64,000 bases of DNA from Labia minor (lineage: Eukaryota; Arthropoda; Insecta; Dermaptera; Spongiphoridae), in assembly GCA_963082975.1 (NCBI GenBank), contig OY720350.1, positions 42,311,851 to 42,375,850 on the forward strand, given 5' to 3'. The notes under the pieces were generated by a model, which saw only the letters and a program-made list of their open reading frames with translations, was not told where the DNA came from and made no database searches. Below, one piece after another: positions 35,513 to 47,760 of this stretch; within the stretch, counting starts at the first letter, position 1; every line of letters starts with the position of its first letter. A program made the translations under genes and the position numbers.

Positions 35513-37502
35513 TGAATAATATAAATTATTTTATAATAATATATGTAGATATTTATTATAATATATTTTATTTTATATAATTTCTTACTTATTTTCTCCT
35601 AAGTGAAATTTTAATAAATAAATACACAAAAAATTATTAATGTAACATTTTTATATAGAAAAATAAAAATTATAAATTAATTTGTAAATAATATTTGTAT
35701 AATACATACTTATTATTTGTATATATTTTTTAATGAATCAATAGAGAAAGTTAAACAATAAAGAAAAATTTACTTTCCTGAATATGATATTATTTTTATA
35801 TTTTATTAATTATACATGATTCTTATTAAAAATATTATATTATTGAGTATTTTTGATAAAAATACATTAATTTCACTTACTTTTAAAATTTCTAAATTTT
35901 TATTGTTCTGGAAATTACAATGAAAACCTCTTCAATCAAAACATATAAAAAAATAATATAAATATAATTGTATTAATAGTATTAATATCAAAATATAATT
36001 TTAAATATGTGTGAATTGCTTTTTCCTTTTTATTTTTATTTTTTTTACTTAATTCAACCAACCAGACTTATATTTTATGTTTTTATTTGCTAAAAATTTC
36101 TTATACTAAAAAGTTGAATATTATTTTTAAAAGAGTGAAATATTAAATAATATGCATATATATCAATGTATTATATATATATAATAATTCCAAAGGATTA
36201 ATTTTTTATTTTCTATTTATATTCATTCATATTGTCTATATTGCTTATAAAATACTTTCATTTTGATTAAAAAAATATTAATTGGTTTTTAATAAAAATG
36301 CATTTAAAAGTGTTTATATATATATATATATATATATATGGTGTTTTTTAATTCATATTCTAAATTTCAATTTACTTACGAGACAAAAAGAGGCCAGAAG
36401 TTCAATACGTCAAACTTCATCTCACTAAAGTATAACTGAAATTTCTCTAAAGTAAAACATTTTATATTATATAATTATTAAATACTATTAATTAATTAAT
36501 TATATATTATGTCTTTCAGCTTATTAATTGAAATATTTTTGAATAAATTCCAACTTCAGAATTGCCGCCCCGAACAAATTGTCGACCTATAGAGCGCCAC
36601 TAGACTGTAAAATAGTTTAAGTATCAGTCACTAACTTAATTAAATTCGTCGAAAAAACGACATTAGAAAAAATCGTCGAATAGAAGTCTAATTATAATAT
36701 AATTTATCAATATTTTTAAAAGAGGTTACTTTCAATCAGTCTCGCCAACTTACTCGAAAATAGTATCCAATTGTGAAGTGGGGTTAGTGGCAGATTATAA
36801 AACATTCTGGGATTCTTAAATTTTGACTGTAGTAAAATTAATATTATTTTATGAGAGTTTTTGATTCTAATAATAAAAATTATAATAATAGAAATATTAT
36901 TTTTAATTACTAATTTATCTTCTTCTTAAGGTGCCGTCTCCCTTTCGGTGTTTGGCTATCTTCATGATTAGGATAGCCTTAGAAGCTGCCAGCCATGATA
37001 ATTTTTCTTGGAAATGTTAATGCGGTGGTTTCCCGTTGCCTTCCGCATGTATAGAACCAGAAACTGACAGTTCCTGGAGCCGGAGGCAGCTGATGTTAAA
37101 TTGAATTGTTTTATTAAATTTATAAAAAGATAATAGTTTAATTTAAGTTAAACAATTATAAGAGTGACAATTCTTTTTCCTTGATAATTTTAAATTGAAA
37201 CGATCCCAAGCAATATTTTATTATTAATATGAAAAAAAAAATTTTTTTAAAACTTGTCTATGAGAATTGTATAATTATTTTGTTTATAAATAATTTATCA
37301 ACATGTATTAATATATTCTAAAGTAAATTTGAATTATACATTATATTATCATAATATTTAGCTATGAATGAGAATGAAAATATTTTTGTTTGTTCCGCAA
37401 GTTCATATTGCTAATTTATCTGGTTTCTTTATAGAATTATTAAATATTTATTTTAGATTAGAAAATAAACAGGTCTTGATGGTAGTAGACTCTTCTTCTT
37501 AA
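35513..37502. other. AT-rich stretch with one unclassified repeat
   Basis: Mostly A/T with (TA)n at 36317-36339. At 36930-37100 there is a complex block that includes, on the minus strand, ggaaggcaacgggaaaccac, a phrase common in arthropod short interspersed or LINE 3' repeats; I cannot classify it further. A second non-repetitive patch lies at 36555-36670. No gene. Confidence 0.4.
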
Positions 37503-38129
37503 ATAAGTTGACCTGTGGCCAGGTCCGAACCGACCGACGGTTTGAAATAAATTAATTTCCAGCTACAGAAACAATTTCAAATAATTTTAATATATCTATT
37601 AATGTAATAAAAAACAGATATGAATATAATATAAATATTTTTAATTTTCTTTTATTTATAATATATATGTAAGACCAGGCTGTGACGTCATGAATGGCTG
37701 AATGGCGTCATATAATTTTAATTAAGAAAAAACTAATAAAGATTATTTTTCTCGAGAATAAAACCAATACAAAGTGCATGTGATTCGTGGTCATATGTAA
37801 AAAATCTATTCATGTGAAATTTGGTGTGAAAATAACCCTTCCCTTCCTATCGTCGATCGGTAATACTACCACTTCAGGTTTCCGAATTTGCACCAAAAGT
37901 TGATGAATTCATCATACTGATGCATTAAGTATATTTCATCAAAATTCGTTGAGCCGTTCAGGCTGTACACATCTATACGGACGGATGGACGGACGGACAA
38001 ACAGACATGCTAAAACTACTTTTTTCTGTTAAGAAAATGCATAATTCGTAGAGATATGTACCTAAAAATATCCACATGTGAAATTTGGTGTGAAAACAAT
38101 ACCTCCCTTACTATCGTCGGTCGGTAAAA
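37503..38129 (-). mobile_element. Helentron-like family A, full-length copy
   Basis: The hairpin end aagttgacctgtggccaggt is at 37505-37524, and the 5' end (minus strand ACCGACCGACGATAG) at 38112-38127. It has a short (GGAC)n tract at 37979-37997. Small deletions relative to the 3491 copy. Confidence 0.85.
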
Positions 38130-38480
38130 ATTAAACATTTCAACTCAAATACTTAATTATCATTTTTTTTTAATGAATTAAATTGAAATATAAAATTGAA
38201 TTGAACTTTAAATTAATATATAATAATAATTAAGATTTAATGGCATCACATGATACACACATATTAGACATCGACATTGATTATTAAATTTTTTTATAAA
38301 TATTTATTATCAATTAATAATTTTATTTATTATTAAGTAAAAAAAATAAATCATATAAATTGACTCGCTATATAATGTGTTAAAAAAATATAGTTGACAT
38401 TTTCGGAAGGGTGACTTGACCCTTTGGATTATGTAATACTTGATTATCTATAAAAGAATAGATAATGAATAAAGAAGAGA
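38130..38480. other. AT-rich spacer
   Basis: Nothing recognised. Confidence 0.4.
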
Positions 38481-38860
38481 TAGGTATGATAAAATTGTAT
38501 TGGTGGATGTAGGAAAATGTGTGTTTTTGGGGCTGTTAACTCCAAGATGCAATCTCTCTTGTGCGTTTAAGCAAGCGCAAACAAAATTCACTTCTCGTTT
38601 CACCCCCCAAGCCCATCCCTCTGTTCACCACCCCCGCCAGTCGCCGACTATTGATCATTTTAAAATAATGCCCCTTATGTAGCTCCATCAAAAAACAATC
38701 TCCATTCTATTAGGGCTCGATAAAAATGCATTATTTCGTAATTGCCCATCAATTGGATGTTTTGAAGGGGCCTTTTGAATACATTACACTGTCGGGGTTG
38801 CAACGAGAACGACGTGGTGGATGCAAAAATATTAACCCCCATCCTTCCTCTCTCATCTCT
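38481..38860. other. Complex low-repeat island
   Basis: Two blocks (38505-38690 and 38710-38850) are much less AT-rich than their flanks and carry no repeat signature. Two open frames of 60 and 96 codons cross them without recognisable domains. Followed by (TA)n at 38866-38886. Candidate conserved non-coding DNA. Confidence 0.3.
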
Positions 38861-40000
38861 CTTTATATATATATATATATATATATGTATATGTATATAT
38901 TCTGTGTATATGTGAATGTGTGTGTGCTTTTTTATTCAAAGCAATTTGATGTTATTTTGCATTACCTTTTTAAATTAATATGCAAATTTGCGTCTGTAAT
39001 TAAAATTAGAAATTAAATTACAACAACAACATAAAATATATTTTTGAATAAAAAAAAAATACAATTGAATGATGATTTTTAATCATGTTTGAACGAATAA
39101 ATTTACATATTTGGATATATGGAAAAATGGAAAGCTTTTAATGTAAGAATCAATAAGAGGAAGGGGGAACGGGGAAGGAGGGATGTTAGAGGGGGGGGGG
39201 CAAGCGTGGTGGAAAATTTTTCACCCTCGGGGTCTAATCGGCAATTAAATATAAATATATAGTATAAAATAAAAAATTGAAAAACAAATTGTTGATAAAA
39301 AAATATTTTTGATTATATTTTTTTTTCGCCTAAAAATTATATATATAATCCAGACCTCGGGATTTTAAAGTTGGATACAATATTCGAATATTTTTCTATA
39401 CAATTTTAATTATTACATTTATTGAGATGTTAGGGAGTAAAGAATACTTTGTAAGTATTACAAAGATTTAGGACATGATTTTTTCAAAGGAAGAATAGAT
39501 AAAGAAATCAGGAGCACACGGGAGATCAAGCGTATTGGATTACAGGACCAGATTAATCCACTTTGGGACCCGAAATATTATTTTCTTACTGATTTAACAA
39601 TTTATTATATGTAAAAGGTTTTCATCCATTTTGTTTCAATCAGTATATTACCTAAAATATTCATTTCTTTTTGTGTTCCTATTTAAAATATATTTTAATT
39701 TATTCAGTAAATTAATTATATATTATTATTGCATATATTATAACTATCTTCTTGGCCGCAACAACCACATTTCTCCAAATGTCGCTTCATACATAGTCCA
39801 CCCATATTAAAATCTTACTTGAAAATCCAATTATGAGTTCAAAATTAAAATTATTTATTCATATAATCCTAAAAATTAAAAGAGGTTATAAGTGAGTGTT
39901 TTCACTGTGTTAAATAAGTTAAAAAGGCCAATATTAGAAAAAAATAAATATAAAAATAAACATTTTTTCAATTGTATTCTTTGCAACATTTATATCAAAT
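38861..40000. other. AT-rich stretch with a G-run and a LINE scrap
   Basis: A purine/G-rich patch lies at 39160-39210. 39750-39790 (cttggccgcaacaaccacat) matches the minus-strand 3' end of the RTE family seen at 27455. No gene. Confidence 0.4.
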
Positions 40001-40014
40001 TTTAAAAAAATAAT

Positions 40015-40330
40015 TTCTGAGATATGCAAGCATATTGTTATGTAATTTCATAAAATCGGTTCTGCCAATTTTGAGTCTATAACGTCAAAATTTGACCCAC
40101 AGAAAGACTTAATTTCTGCGGTTATTGAATATATATCGATAAAAATAAAGGTATGTAAGAATATTGTGATGTAATTCCATCGAAATCGGTTCAGCCAATT
40201 TTGAGTCTATAACGTCAAAATTTCCGGACAGACAGACATGAAAAATTCTAGTCACTCTTGGATTCTAGAGGTCATGAAACGCGAAGATGTGCAAAAAAGT
40301 TTACATTTACAGCAATGGGCAGACAAAAAC
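40015..40330. repeat. Imperfect tandem repeat, microsatellite-bearing element-like
   Basis: Two copies of a ~75-bp block (gagatatgcaagcatattgt..., and aatcggttctgccaattttg with gagtctataacgtcaaaatt) lie at about 40020-40100 and 40148-40222, followed by a GACAGACAGAC tract. Its style resembles the microsatellite zones of Helentron-like elements, but neither end is identifiable. Confidence 0.5.
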
Positions 40331-40339
40331 CTTTTTATA

Positions 40340-41297
40340 TATAGAGGAGGTGATTGTAATATGGAACCCCATTTTATTTTTCGTGAATTGAAGCTCATCT
40401 AAAAGTTGTGTTCTCTGGGTACAGTGTAAAATGTTTTTATTCATTATTTTCCTATTGACATCCAGGTACAATATCACAACTAATATTACTTACACGACGT
40501 AGTGGCACTTTTTTTGAAAAAAGTGAAAAAACGGTTCAAGATAAAAGTGTTGATAATATGGAACCTACTGTGTTGGTAAAATGGAACCCTAGTAAAAATC
40601 AGTCATAGTCAGCAATTATTGGAAAAAAACATTTTTTGTTCAAAAATTATACATTGACATATATGTATGTAAAATTTAACCGTAATAAAATTATAAACAG
40701 AAATCACAAATGTAATAGTCTTTTTCTGCACCTGCGCATTCTGAATGGGCCCACATTTGACACATTAATGCTTTTCTTGGCATCTGAAAAATATGTGGAA
40801 TAAAATTAAAATAAATAAATAGAGCTAAAAAAAAATAATTAAATGTTTGTCTAAAATACGGAAACTTGTCTGTATTATAGAACCCGGTTCCATATTAGCA
40901 TCACGGCAAGGGTCCATATTACAGAAATCGCCATTTAAAAAAAAATGCACTTGCTATGAACTGAATATAAATTTATATCAAATTATTTTCAGCAATATAT
41001 TTAATAATTCGTTAATAAATTAAGGCACATTCATAAAATTAATATATTATTAACAATAGTAATAATTATAAATAGTTTTACTTACCTTAAAAAAAGTTTT
41101 TTAAAATTGAAAACACAAAACATTTAAACTGAATGACAGTTATAAAATAACTAACCGCCATTTCAATTTTTATGGTAGATTTTGGTACTAGAGAATCAAT
41201 TCCACCTATTGTTAAAAAAGTGCAGCACGTTATAATGAACGAAACAAATGGGTTCCATATTAAATACAGGTTCCATAATACAACCACCTCCTCTATA
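40340..41297 (-). mobile_element. Pogo-like DNA transposon remnant
   Basis: Inverted ends of about 30 bp, beginning tatagaggaggtg and continuing to tatggaacc, lie at 40340-40370 and about 41266-41297 within TA-rich flanks. On the minus strand, 40691-40783 encodes MCQMWAHSECAG...YYICDFC and a stop. This matches the C-terminal zinc-binding tail (CxxW.H..C...YIC..C) of many pogo/Tigger-type transposases. The rest of the enzyme is missing. The word tatggaacc recurs several times inside (40557-40592, 40880-40920). Confidence 0.55.
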
Positions 41298-42153
41298 TAT
41301 TACATATAAATAAATCAAATTTACGAAAATATATATATTTAATATGAATAGGCCTACTTTTCTGTTTGTATGTTATTATTTGAATGGCGATTGGGTGAAT
41401 CAGGTATTACCAGCCAAACCATTAATAATAAATCATTTTTTTTTTTAATTTAATTACCGAGCGAAGGCTCGGGGTCCAGGTACTAATAATAATGATATAT
41501 ATATATATATATATATACCGATTTTTTATGAAAAATATATATAATATATAATATTTTTATTTCAATATTACCATCTTCATCATACTGATCTCGTCACAGA
41601 GGATATACGGAGTCCGCCACATATTAGTATTATTTATGTGATTAGGCCATAAAAACAAAAGTAAATGCAAAAATTTGTGGTTCCAACAAGAATGTATGAT
41701 CAGAGGTGGGGTTTTTAGTTGATAGATGACTGGCAGGATATAAATAAGATATTTTCCTCCTTTTAAAAATAAATTCTTAAAAATCTAAGTGATCTTAATG
41801 AATATATTATATATCTAACTGATAAAATCGGTGGACCAGAACTATGACCACTAAGACTAATAAATATTATATTTAAAAAAAAAGTTTGAAAAATAATTAA
41901 ACAAAATCACAATTGTATTTTAGAATGCATTGAACATTATTTTTATGAAGAAATTCGAAAAAAAATTTGTTTGAAAATTTGAACTGATTTTTTTTACAAA
42001 TCATGAAAGGTTATTTAGATAATAACCCATAATTATTCAATTAATATCAAGTTTTGATATTCTAACTAGAATAATTTGAACTTTTTTCTTTCGTGCGTCC
42101 ACGCAATTTCTTGAAACGCCATAATAGTACTTTTCTACTCCTATTTACCTAGA
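41298..42153. repeat. Stretch with a hairpin-unit repeat and AT-rich filler
   Basis: 41355-41485 repeats the module found at 28163-28292 (ttctgtttgtatgttattat, aatggcgatt, cagccaaac, then CGAGC-GAAG-GCTCG and GGGTCCAGGTA). (AT)n follows at 41497-41517. 41580-41720 is more complex but unclassified. No gene. Confidence 0.5.
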
Positions 42154-42155
42154 TA

Positions 42156-43010
42156 CGAGGTTTGTTCAAAAGAAAGGTGAATTTTAAATTATTTCGAAAA
42201 GTATTTATTTATTCATCAATATCCGTCTTTTTATCTTCAAAGTAATTTCCCTAAGATATAATGCACTTATGCCAGTGCTTCTTCCAATCGTCGAATCACT
42301 TCTGAAATGCCCTTTTCAGTATGGCCATCAACTCGTTCTTCGATTTCAACTTTATCTCATCAATTGTGGCGAAACGTTTTCCTTTCATTGGTCTCTTCAG
42401 TTTTGGGATTAGGAAAGGAGGGAGCCATATCTGGTGAATACGGTGGTTGAGGCATGATTACGGTGTAGTTGGCCAAAAAAATCACGAACAAGCAATAAGC
42501 TGGTGCATTATCGAGATACAGAATCCATGATTTGTTTTTCCACAATTCCAATCGTTTGAGCAGTATTACTTCACACAAACCTGACATAACTTCCTCATAG
42601 TACCTGTTGGCAAAAACTCATGATGCACCACGTCATTGTAATTGAAAAAAAACACTGAGCAAAACCTTCACATTTGATCGATTTTTCGGCGCGCTTGTAC
42701 CACTTATAAACATTTTTTTGAGACAAAGTACATTCGCCGAATGCCACAATCAACATTTTAAGTGCGTTGGAGCACTTTATTCCATTTTAACGAAAAATTT
42801 AATACAGATTCTTTAAAAAATCGAAGAACACACAAATAAAAACGTGACTAACTTTTTCAGTTGTCAAGAACAAACTACTAATCGAAAATGGCTGATAATG
42901 TGAACATATGAGAAACATATGTGTACCAACATAACAAAAAAAAAATTTCGATAAATGAATGTACACACCCCTCGAAAATTCAAAATTCACTTTTTTTTGA
43001 AGAGACCTCG
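42156..43010 (-). mobile_element. Mariner element, internally deleted
   Basis: Ends cgaggtttgttcaaaagaaa and its degenerate inverse (ttttttttgaagagacctcg), flanked by TA on both sides. It is about 855 bp, shorter than the ~1.3 kb of intact mariners. On the minus strand a frame (42360-42587) contains LYLDNAPAY and PQPPYSPDMAPS, the second catalytic Asp and the proline-rich block. The spacing is shortened and the last catalytic Asp (normally APSD) is replaced by Phe. Other parts are in different frames. Inactive. Confidence 0.8.
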
Positions 43011-43012
43011 TA

Positions 43013-44283
43013 TATACAGTGTCGTCTCTAAGATTTTGGCACTCCGTTGGAGCACATTAATTGACGCACCTCAAATAAGCATTAGAAAAAAATTGATTTT
43101 ATAATTTTTATTTATTTATTTTACAAACAGATTAGAATTACAAATAACAAAATGAAATAAATATTTTTTTATATCTTACTTATTTCAGTAGATTATTGGT
43201 TAAACATTGGGTAAATTATGGCGCCCTTAGATGATAGCGCCCTGAAATCACCCATCGTTATTTCAGAGCCTATATATATATATAGGTGTATATGTATACA
43301 TATATAAATCAAATTTAATTTAATCCTAAATTTAATTTTTATTTTTTTTATCAAAAATTTATTTAAATGTCTCGGTGAACATGTCGGCTTTCAAGATGAT
43401 TTTATAAAGTGAAGTTATTTAAATTCATATAAAATAAATATCTTTTCTAAAAATTAAACAAAATGAAAAAACAAGTCAATTTTATTCTAATTTACAATTA
43501 TATTTTTAACTCAAATAGATTTCATTTAAAAATAAAATAATATAACTGAAAAAAAAATTCTTTGTATATAGTTAAATAATTTCCAAGCTTTAAAATGTTT
43601 TGCTGATCTTTATATAATTATGTTGTATGAATATGAAAGTATAAATTATTCCTTCAGAAACAGAAATGGACTAACAAAAACAAAAACAAAAATTTCATAA
43701 TATAATATAATAACAACTCTTAAAGAGTTTATTTATTTTATATGATTTATTTCATTATTACTATTTGTAAAAAAAAAAGTATAGAATTTCTTTGTTTTTT
43801 TCCTATTTTTTTTCCATCTCATCCCCCTTGTTTGTTTGCCTGTCTCATTACTTTGTGTTATCTTAAAAATGAAATAAAAAGACTGGCCATTCATTCAGTT
43901 TTTCGCCCTTTCACATTTTCTTCTATTCTTTTTTTTTTAACTCCCCCAACCCTTTTTTCTATTTTTTTTTTTTATTTTAATTATCAAAGAGAAAACGAGA
44001 AATTAATTAGTGGAAATTTCTTCTTATACGATCTTCAAGTTCACTTGCCCGCCCGAATGGTTTAAAAGAACGAATTAATTAAAATTAAAAAAAAAAGGAA
44101 CGCAGGAAAAAAATGAAAATTAAAGAATAATTAGAAGCTAAGCTGAACTAAATCGAGAGGTCTACAATAAGATGACAAAAAAAAAAAAATTAAAACAAAC
44201 AACATTTATTTAATTATTAATAGTTTAATTAATTAAATATTAATATATGATTGGTTATAAATTGATCAATACAGAAACACATT
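43013..44283. other. AT-rich stretch, no gene seen
   Basis: 43018-43250 begins cagtgtcgtctctaagattt and ends in atagcgccctgaaat, weakly like a decayed hAT MITE. 43742-44065 is a T-rich open frame (107 codons) without domain resemblance and is not called. The rest is low complexity. Confidence 0.4.
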
Positions 44284-44721
44284 GATGATATCAGTGGCGC
44301 AACCAGGGGGGGGTTTTGGGGGTCAAAACCCCCCCCAGGAGAGAAAAAAATATACATTGCTGTATATCATGTACTATATTACAAATAAAAAAGAAAAAAT
44401 ATAATCCTTCTTTTTATTTGAAAAAAAAATAATTCATAAAGTATAATTTAGTGTATAATAAGTAAGTTTATTTTATTTTAAAATAATTTTAACAAAAATA
44501 AAAATTGCTTATTTTTTCGTACAGAATTAAATATAAGAAATAAAAAATTATTTATTATTTCTCCTAAATCACATAAAAAACAAAAGACTTAATATAAGAT
44601 TACTAGATGATTGTGAAATTTTCCAATTTGACTATTATTTAAATATAAAATAAAGAAAAATATTACTCAAATTCTAAATATTTCATAAAAATTATGAAGC
44701 GAAGACTAATTTTTTCAAAAT

Positions 44722-45899
44722 GGAAACGGGTAAAAATCCCTAAAGGAAAAAATCCATAAAAGTCAAAACTCTCTCTCCCTAAAACCAAATATCCCTAAAA
44801 AGAAAAATCCTTAAAACCGAAAATCCCTAAATAAAAATATCCATGACTGAAAAAATCCCTAAAAGAAAAAATCACTAAAAAGAAAATTTTTCATTTTTGT
44901 ATTAATTTTAATTGTGATTAAGAAAATTTAATTACAAGGTGAGCATGACACCCAGTTGCCTGAGACACGACCTCCCAAGGAGGTAATCGAGCCTGGACCG
45001 AAAGTAGGGAAAAATAGGTAAAAAAATACATACATATGGCCCAGACACGTGATTTTTCCAAAAAAATAGAGGTGTCAAATTCGTATGTAAAATAAAGGGA
45101 ATTTACTCAAATTTCGTTTATTAGCATACGTTTTAATAGCTTAATGATTCCAAATACAAAATACACCATTTGCACCGTATATTTCACCAGGGAATATATA
45201 ACGCAATTTGTGAAATTTACAATCATCAGAGGTTGTCTTTTTCATTGTGCTCAATGCATTTATAGAAACATCAAATCAATGCCAGAAGTTTTGAAGCTCT
45301 ATAATGATATAGATAATCCTGACAACTCCACTCATTTACAAACTCTTGCAGCTTTGATTTTGGTACCACCATCAAAAGTCATTGTAGCCTAACAAGCATT
45401 AGCTGGACGACCAACAGGGCAAAACTTCGTGATCTTTTTTCTTCCTTCGAGCGCACTTGGCTAAGTGAACAATTTTTGGCTGGCTTTTATAACCCCGAAT
45501 TCGACATTGGAACATTGGAACATCTACGATGCCACTTTGATGGGTTTACCTCGAACAAACAATGCAGTAGAAGGTTATAAGACATCAGTATGGGTCACCT
45601 GATTAAGCAAATCCATATTGAGCATAACCTTATCTCTTTGGAAATCTGTCGTGATGTTCTTGGTAAGAAGCCTGATCCACCAAGGAAACGATTCAGCGAC
45701 TCGCATGATGAGCTTCTGACCATAATGAAGGCAAACCATGAAAAATGGGACGCTAAAAAACCAGATGGAACAGATGTGATGACACCAAGCATAACTACCT
45801 CATTCAAGTCTCTTCGGCTTTTCATTATTAAATAAGTACAAAAAAATTAGGGAAATTTTTTATTTAGGGATTTTTTCTAAGGGATTTTTACATGATTTC
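44722..45899 (+). mobile_element. Mutator-like element (MULE) nested in the hAT
   Basis: Inverted ends ggaaacgggtaaaaatccct and (inverse) gaaatcatgtaaaaatccct, with further AATCCCTAAA repeats inside. They are flanked by the identical 9-mers TTTCAAAAT at 44713-44721 and 45900-45908. A 9-bp duplication is the Mutator hallmark and fits the MULE-type protein remains inside. Length 1178 bp, shorter than autonomous MULEs. Confidence 0.8.
45090..45835 (+). pseudogene. MULE transposase remnant
   Basis: A frame at 45144-45392 shows GCLFHCAQCIYRNIKSM and LAALILVPPSKV, like the region after the catalytic core of MULE transposases (family form G C.FHF.Q...R...). Further downstream, about 45515-45595, another frame gives WNIYDATLMGLPRTNNAVEG, the conserved tail block (W...... 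R.NN..EG.H). 45590-45835 encodes a basic C-terminal piece. Stops and shifts separate them, and the upstream catalytic Asp residues are missing. Dead gene. Confidence 0.7.
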
Positions 45900-45954
45900 T
45901 TTCAAAATATCCTGCCACTACGGGCGGACGAAAAGCTTTCGAAATCTTAAAGTA

Positions 45955-47156
45955 CTTGGGGTGTCCCATAAGTTTCTTCGCTTTTTTTGATGCGAAATGA
46001 ATACACGATATTTGTTGGTTAAGGTTGATTTATTATGTTATGTATGAACCATTCTGTTCTATAACCTTCTTCCATCTCCCAGGAAGCCTGATTATGCCCT
46101 CTTTCCAAAATAGTTGAGGCTTACTTTCAAAATATTCATTTAGGTGCGTTTTTATTTCGATTATGGATTTGAAAGATTTACCACGGAGAGAGATTTTTAA
46201 GGAGAGGAACAAGTAATAATCGGATGGAGGAAGGTATGGGGAGTATGGAGGATGAGGTAGAACGTCCCAATCAAACTGTAATAATATTTGCCTTACGATC
46301 AACGCAATAAGCGGCCTTGCGTTGCCGTGATGGAATACTACACCTCGTCGGTTCGCCAATTCTTACCGTTTTTCTGCTATAGCGGTTTTTAGTTAATTCA
46401 GTTGATTGCAATATTTGTCAGCATTGATCATATCACCTTCAGGAAGGAGCTCGTAGTACAGTACACGCTTCCAGTCCCATCAAATGCACAAAAGAACCTT
46501 CTTCGGATGAAGCCCAGACTTCGCAACAGTTGAAGGTCTATTTTCTTTAGACCAAATCCGTTTTCGATCCACATTTTGATACAAAATCCAAGTCTCGTCT
46601 CCAGTGACAAGACTCTTTAAGAAATGATTTCTTTTGTGTCTCTGTAGAAGCAAATCGCACGTAGGGACGCGCTTTATAAGGCCGGTCTCCGTCAATTGGT
46701 GTGGAACCCAAGCTTCATATCGACTCGTATATCCCATTTTGATTAAATGCTTATGTGCCGTTGTTTTGGGAATGTTAGTTTCACCAGCTATCTCGCGCAC
46801 ACTGTATCGTGGATTTTCAGCATGCACAGTCTTGATAATATCCGTCGTTGCTGGGGGCCAGCTCTAAATTTCTTAAACCAATTGCGGACGGTCCTAATAG
46901 TCGAAGCACCAATCCCGTAAACGGTGCAAATCTCTTCTGCCGCAAATGATCTTTTGGCTCTCCATAGTAGAAAAATTTTAAAGAGACTTTGTCACCAACG
47001 AAACGAATTCTGAAAAAGCTCTGGGATGATTAAATAAGATGCCATAAACGGCTAAGAGATAAGCCTGCATGTTTATATATATATATATATATATATATAA
47101 ACATAGGCAGTTAGATTCATTCATAGCGTGACGCGGAAAAAACTTATGGGACAACC
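45955..47156 (-). mobile_element. Mariner element nested in the hAT
   Basis: The right end ...acttatgggacaacc and the left end ...ggtgtcccataagtt are inverse, flanked by TA (45953-45954; 47157-47158). About 1.2 kb, close to full mariner length. Transposase remains are on the minus strand. A (TA)n tract at 47071-47099 lies near the 5' end. Confidence 0.85.
46030..46965 (-). pseudogene. Mariner transposase pseudogene
   Basis: On the minus strand a frame at 46480-46827 has the second helix-turn-helix (SVREIAGETNIPKTTAHKHL) and the first catalytic block GDETWILY. A different frame at 46033-46359 has HGNARPLIALIV, HPPYSPYLPPSDYYLF and the C-terminus. Spacing fits DD34D. The second catalytic Asp is Gly (HGNAR instead of HDNAR), the conserved SPD is SPY, and the third catalytic Asp (PSD) is kept. 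At least two frameshifts are needed to read through from the ATG near 46964. Confidence 0.8.
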
Positions 47157-47760
47157 TAATAGTTTTTTATAAATAACTCCTTTATTATTAAGTTTAGGTA
47201 AAAATGAATATAATGAAACTTTTAGTAAATTCGAATCCCTATAAATTTAATACGATAGTATGATAATTCTCATAAAAATCGGTATTTATTGAGAAAATCA
47301 ATAAAATATGCTTTGACACATCTTTAAACTACCCTTACTTATGGTCCGATCTTGTCCAACAACAATCCAATCCCCGCCCATCATTCCCAAAAAAACATCT
47401 AAATATCAAATTTCAATACAATATCTCATTTTGTTTAGACGTAATATCGGTAACGAGCCGGTTCAAAAAATTTTTTTGCAGTTTTGGATTCAGAACCGTC
47501 TGAAAAGTGAAAATCTCAAAGAATCTCGGAGCAAAAATTTTCAAAATTAAAATACAAAATTAAATTTTTTTGCCAGATTTTGTAAAATCATTGTTTCATT
47601 TACAAAACATTTTTAAATATTTAATATAAAAAAAAATCTTAATGAAAATTTGTCTTTGAGAGAGCCCGGGGGGGGGGGGGGGGGCGCCATAGGAAGGTGG
47701 AGCGGCTAGTCAAAACCCCCCCCCCCCAGGATCAAATCCTGGTTGCGCCACTGATGATAT

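Larger units (their letters stand above)
44292..47752. mobile_element. hAT-type element hosting two nested transposons
   Basis: Outer ends CAGTGGCGCAACCAGG (44292) and CTGGTTGCGCCACT (to 47752) are inverse. The flanking 8-mers are identical: GATGATAT at 44284-44291 and 47753-47760, the hAT target signature. Both ends carry unusual C/G homopolymer runs (44306-44337; 47670-47727). Removing the nested elements at 44722-45899 and 45955-47156 leaves about 1.1 kb without a transposase frame, so this is a non-autonomous hAT. The sequence at 1-396 is the end of a second copy. Confidence 0.85.

Noticed and set aside
43742..44065. A 107-codon plus-strand open frame
   Set aside because: It is driven by T-rich low complexity (Phe, Leu, Ile, Ser runs) with no conserved domain.
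45595..45825. A 76-codon minus-strand frame in the Mutator-like element
   Set aside because: It is the shadow of the plus-strand MULE transposase remnant.
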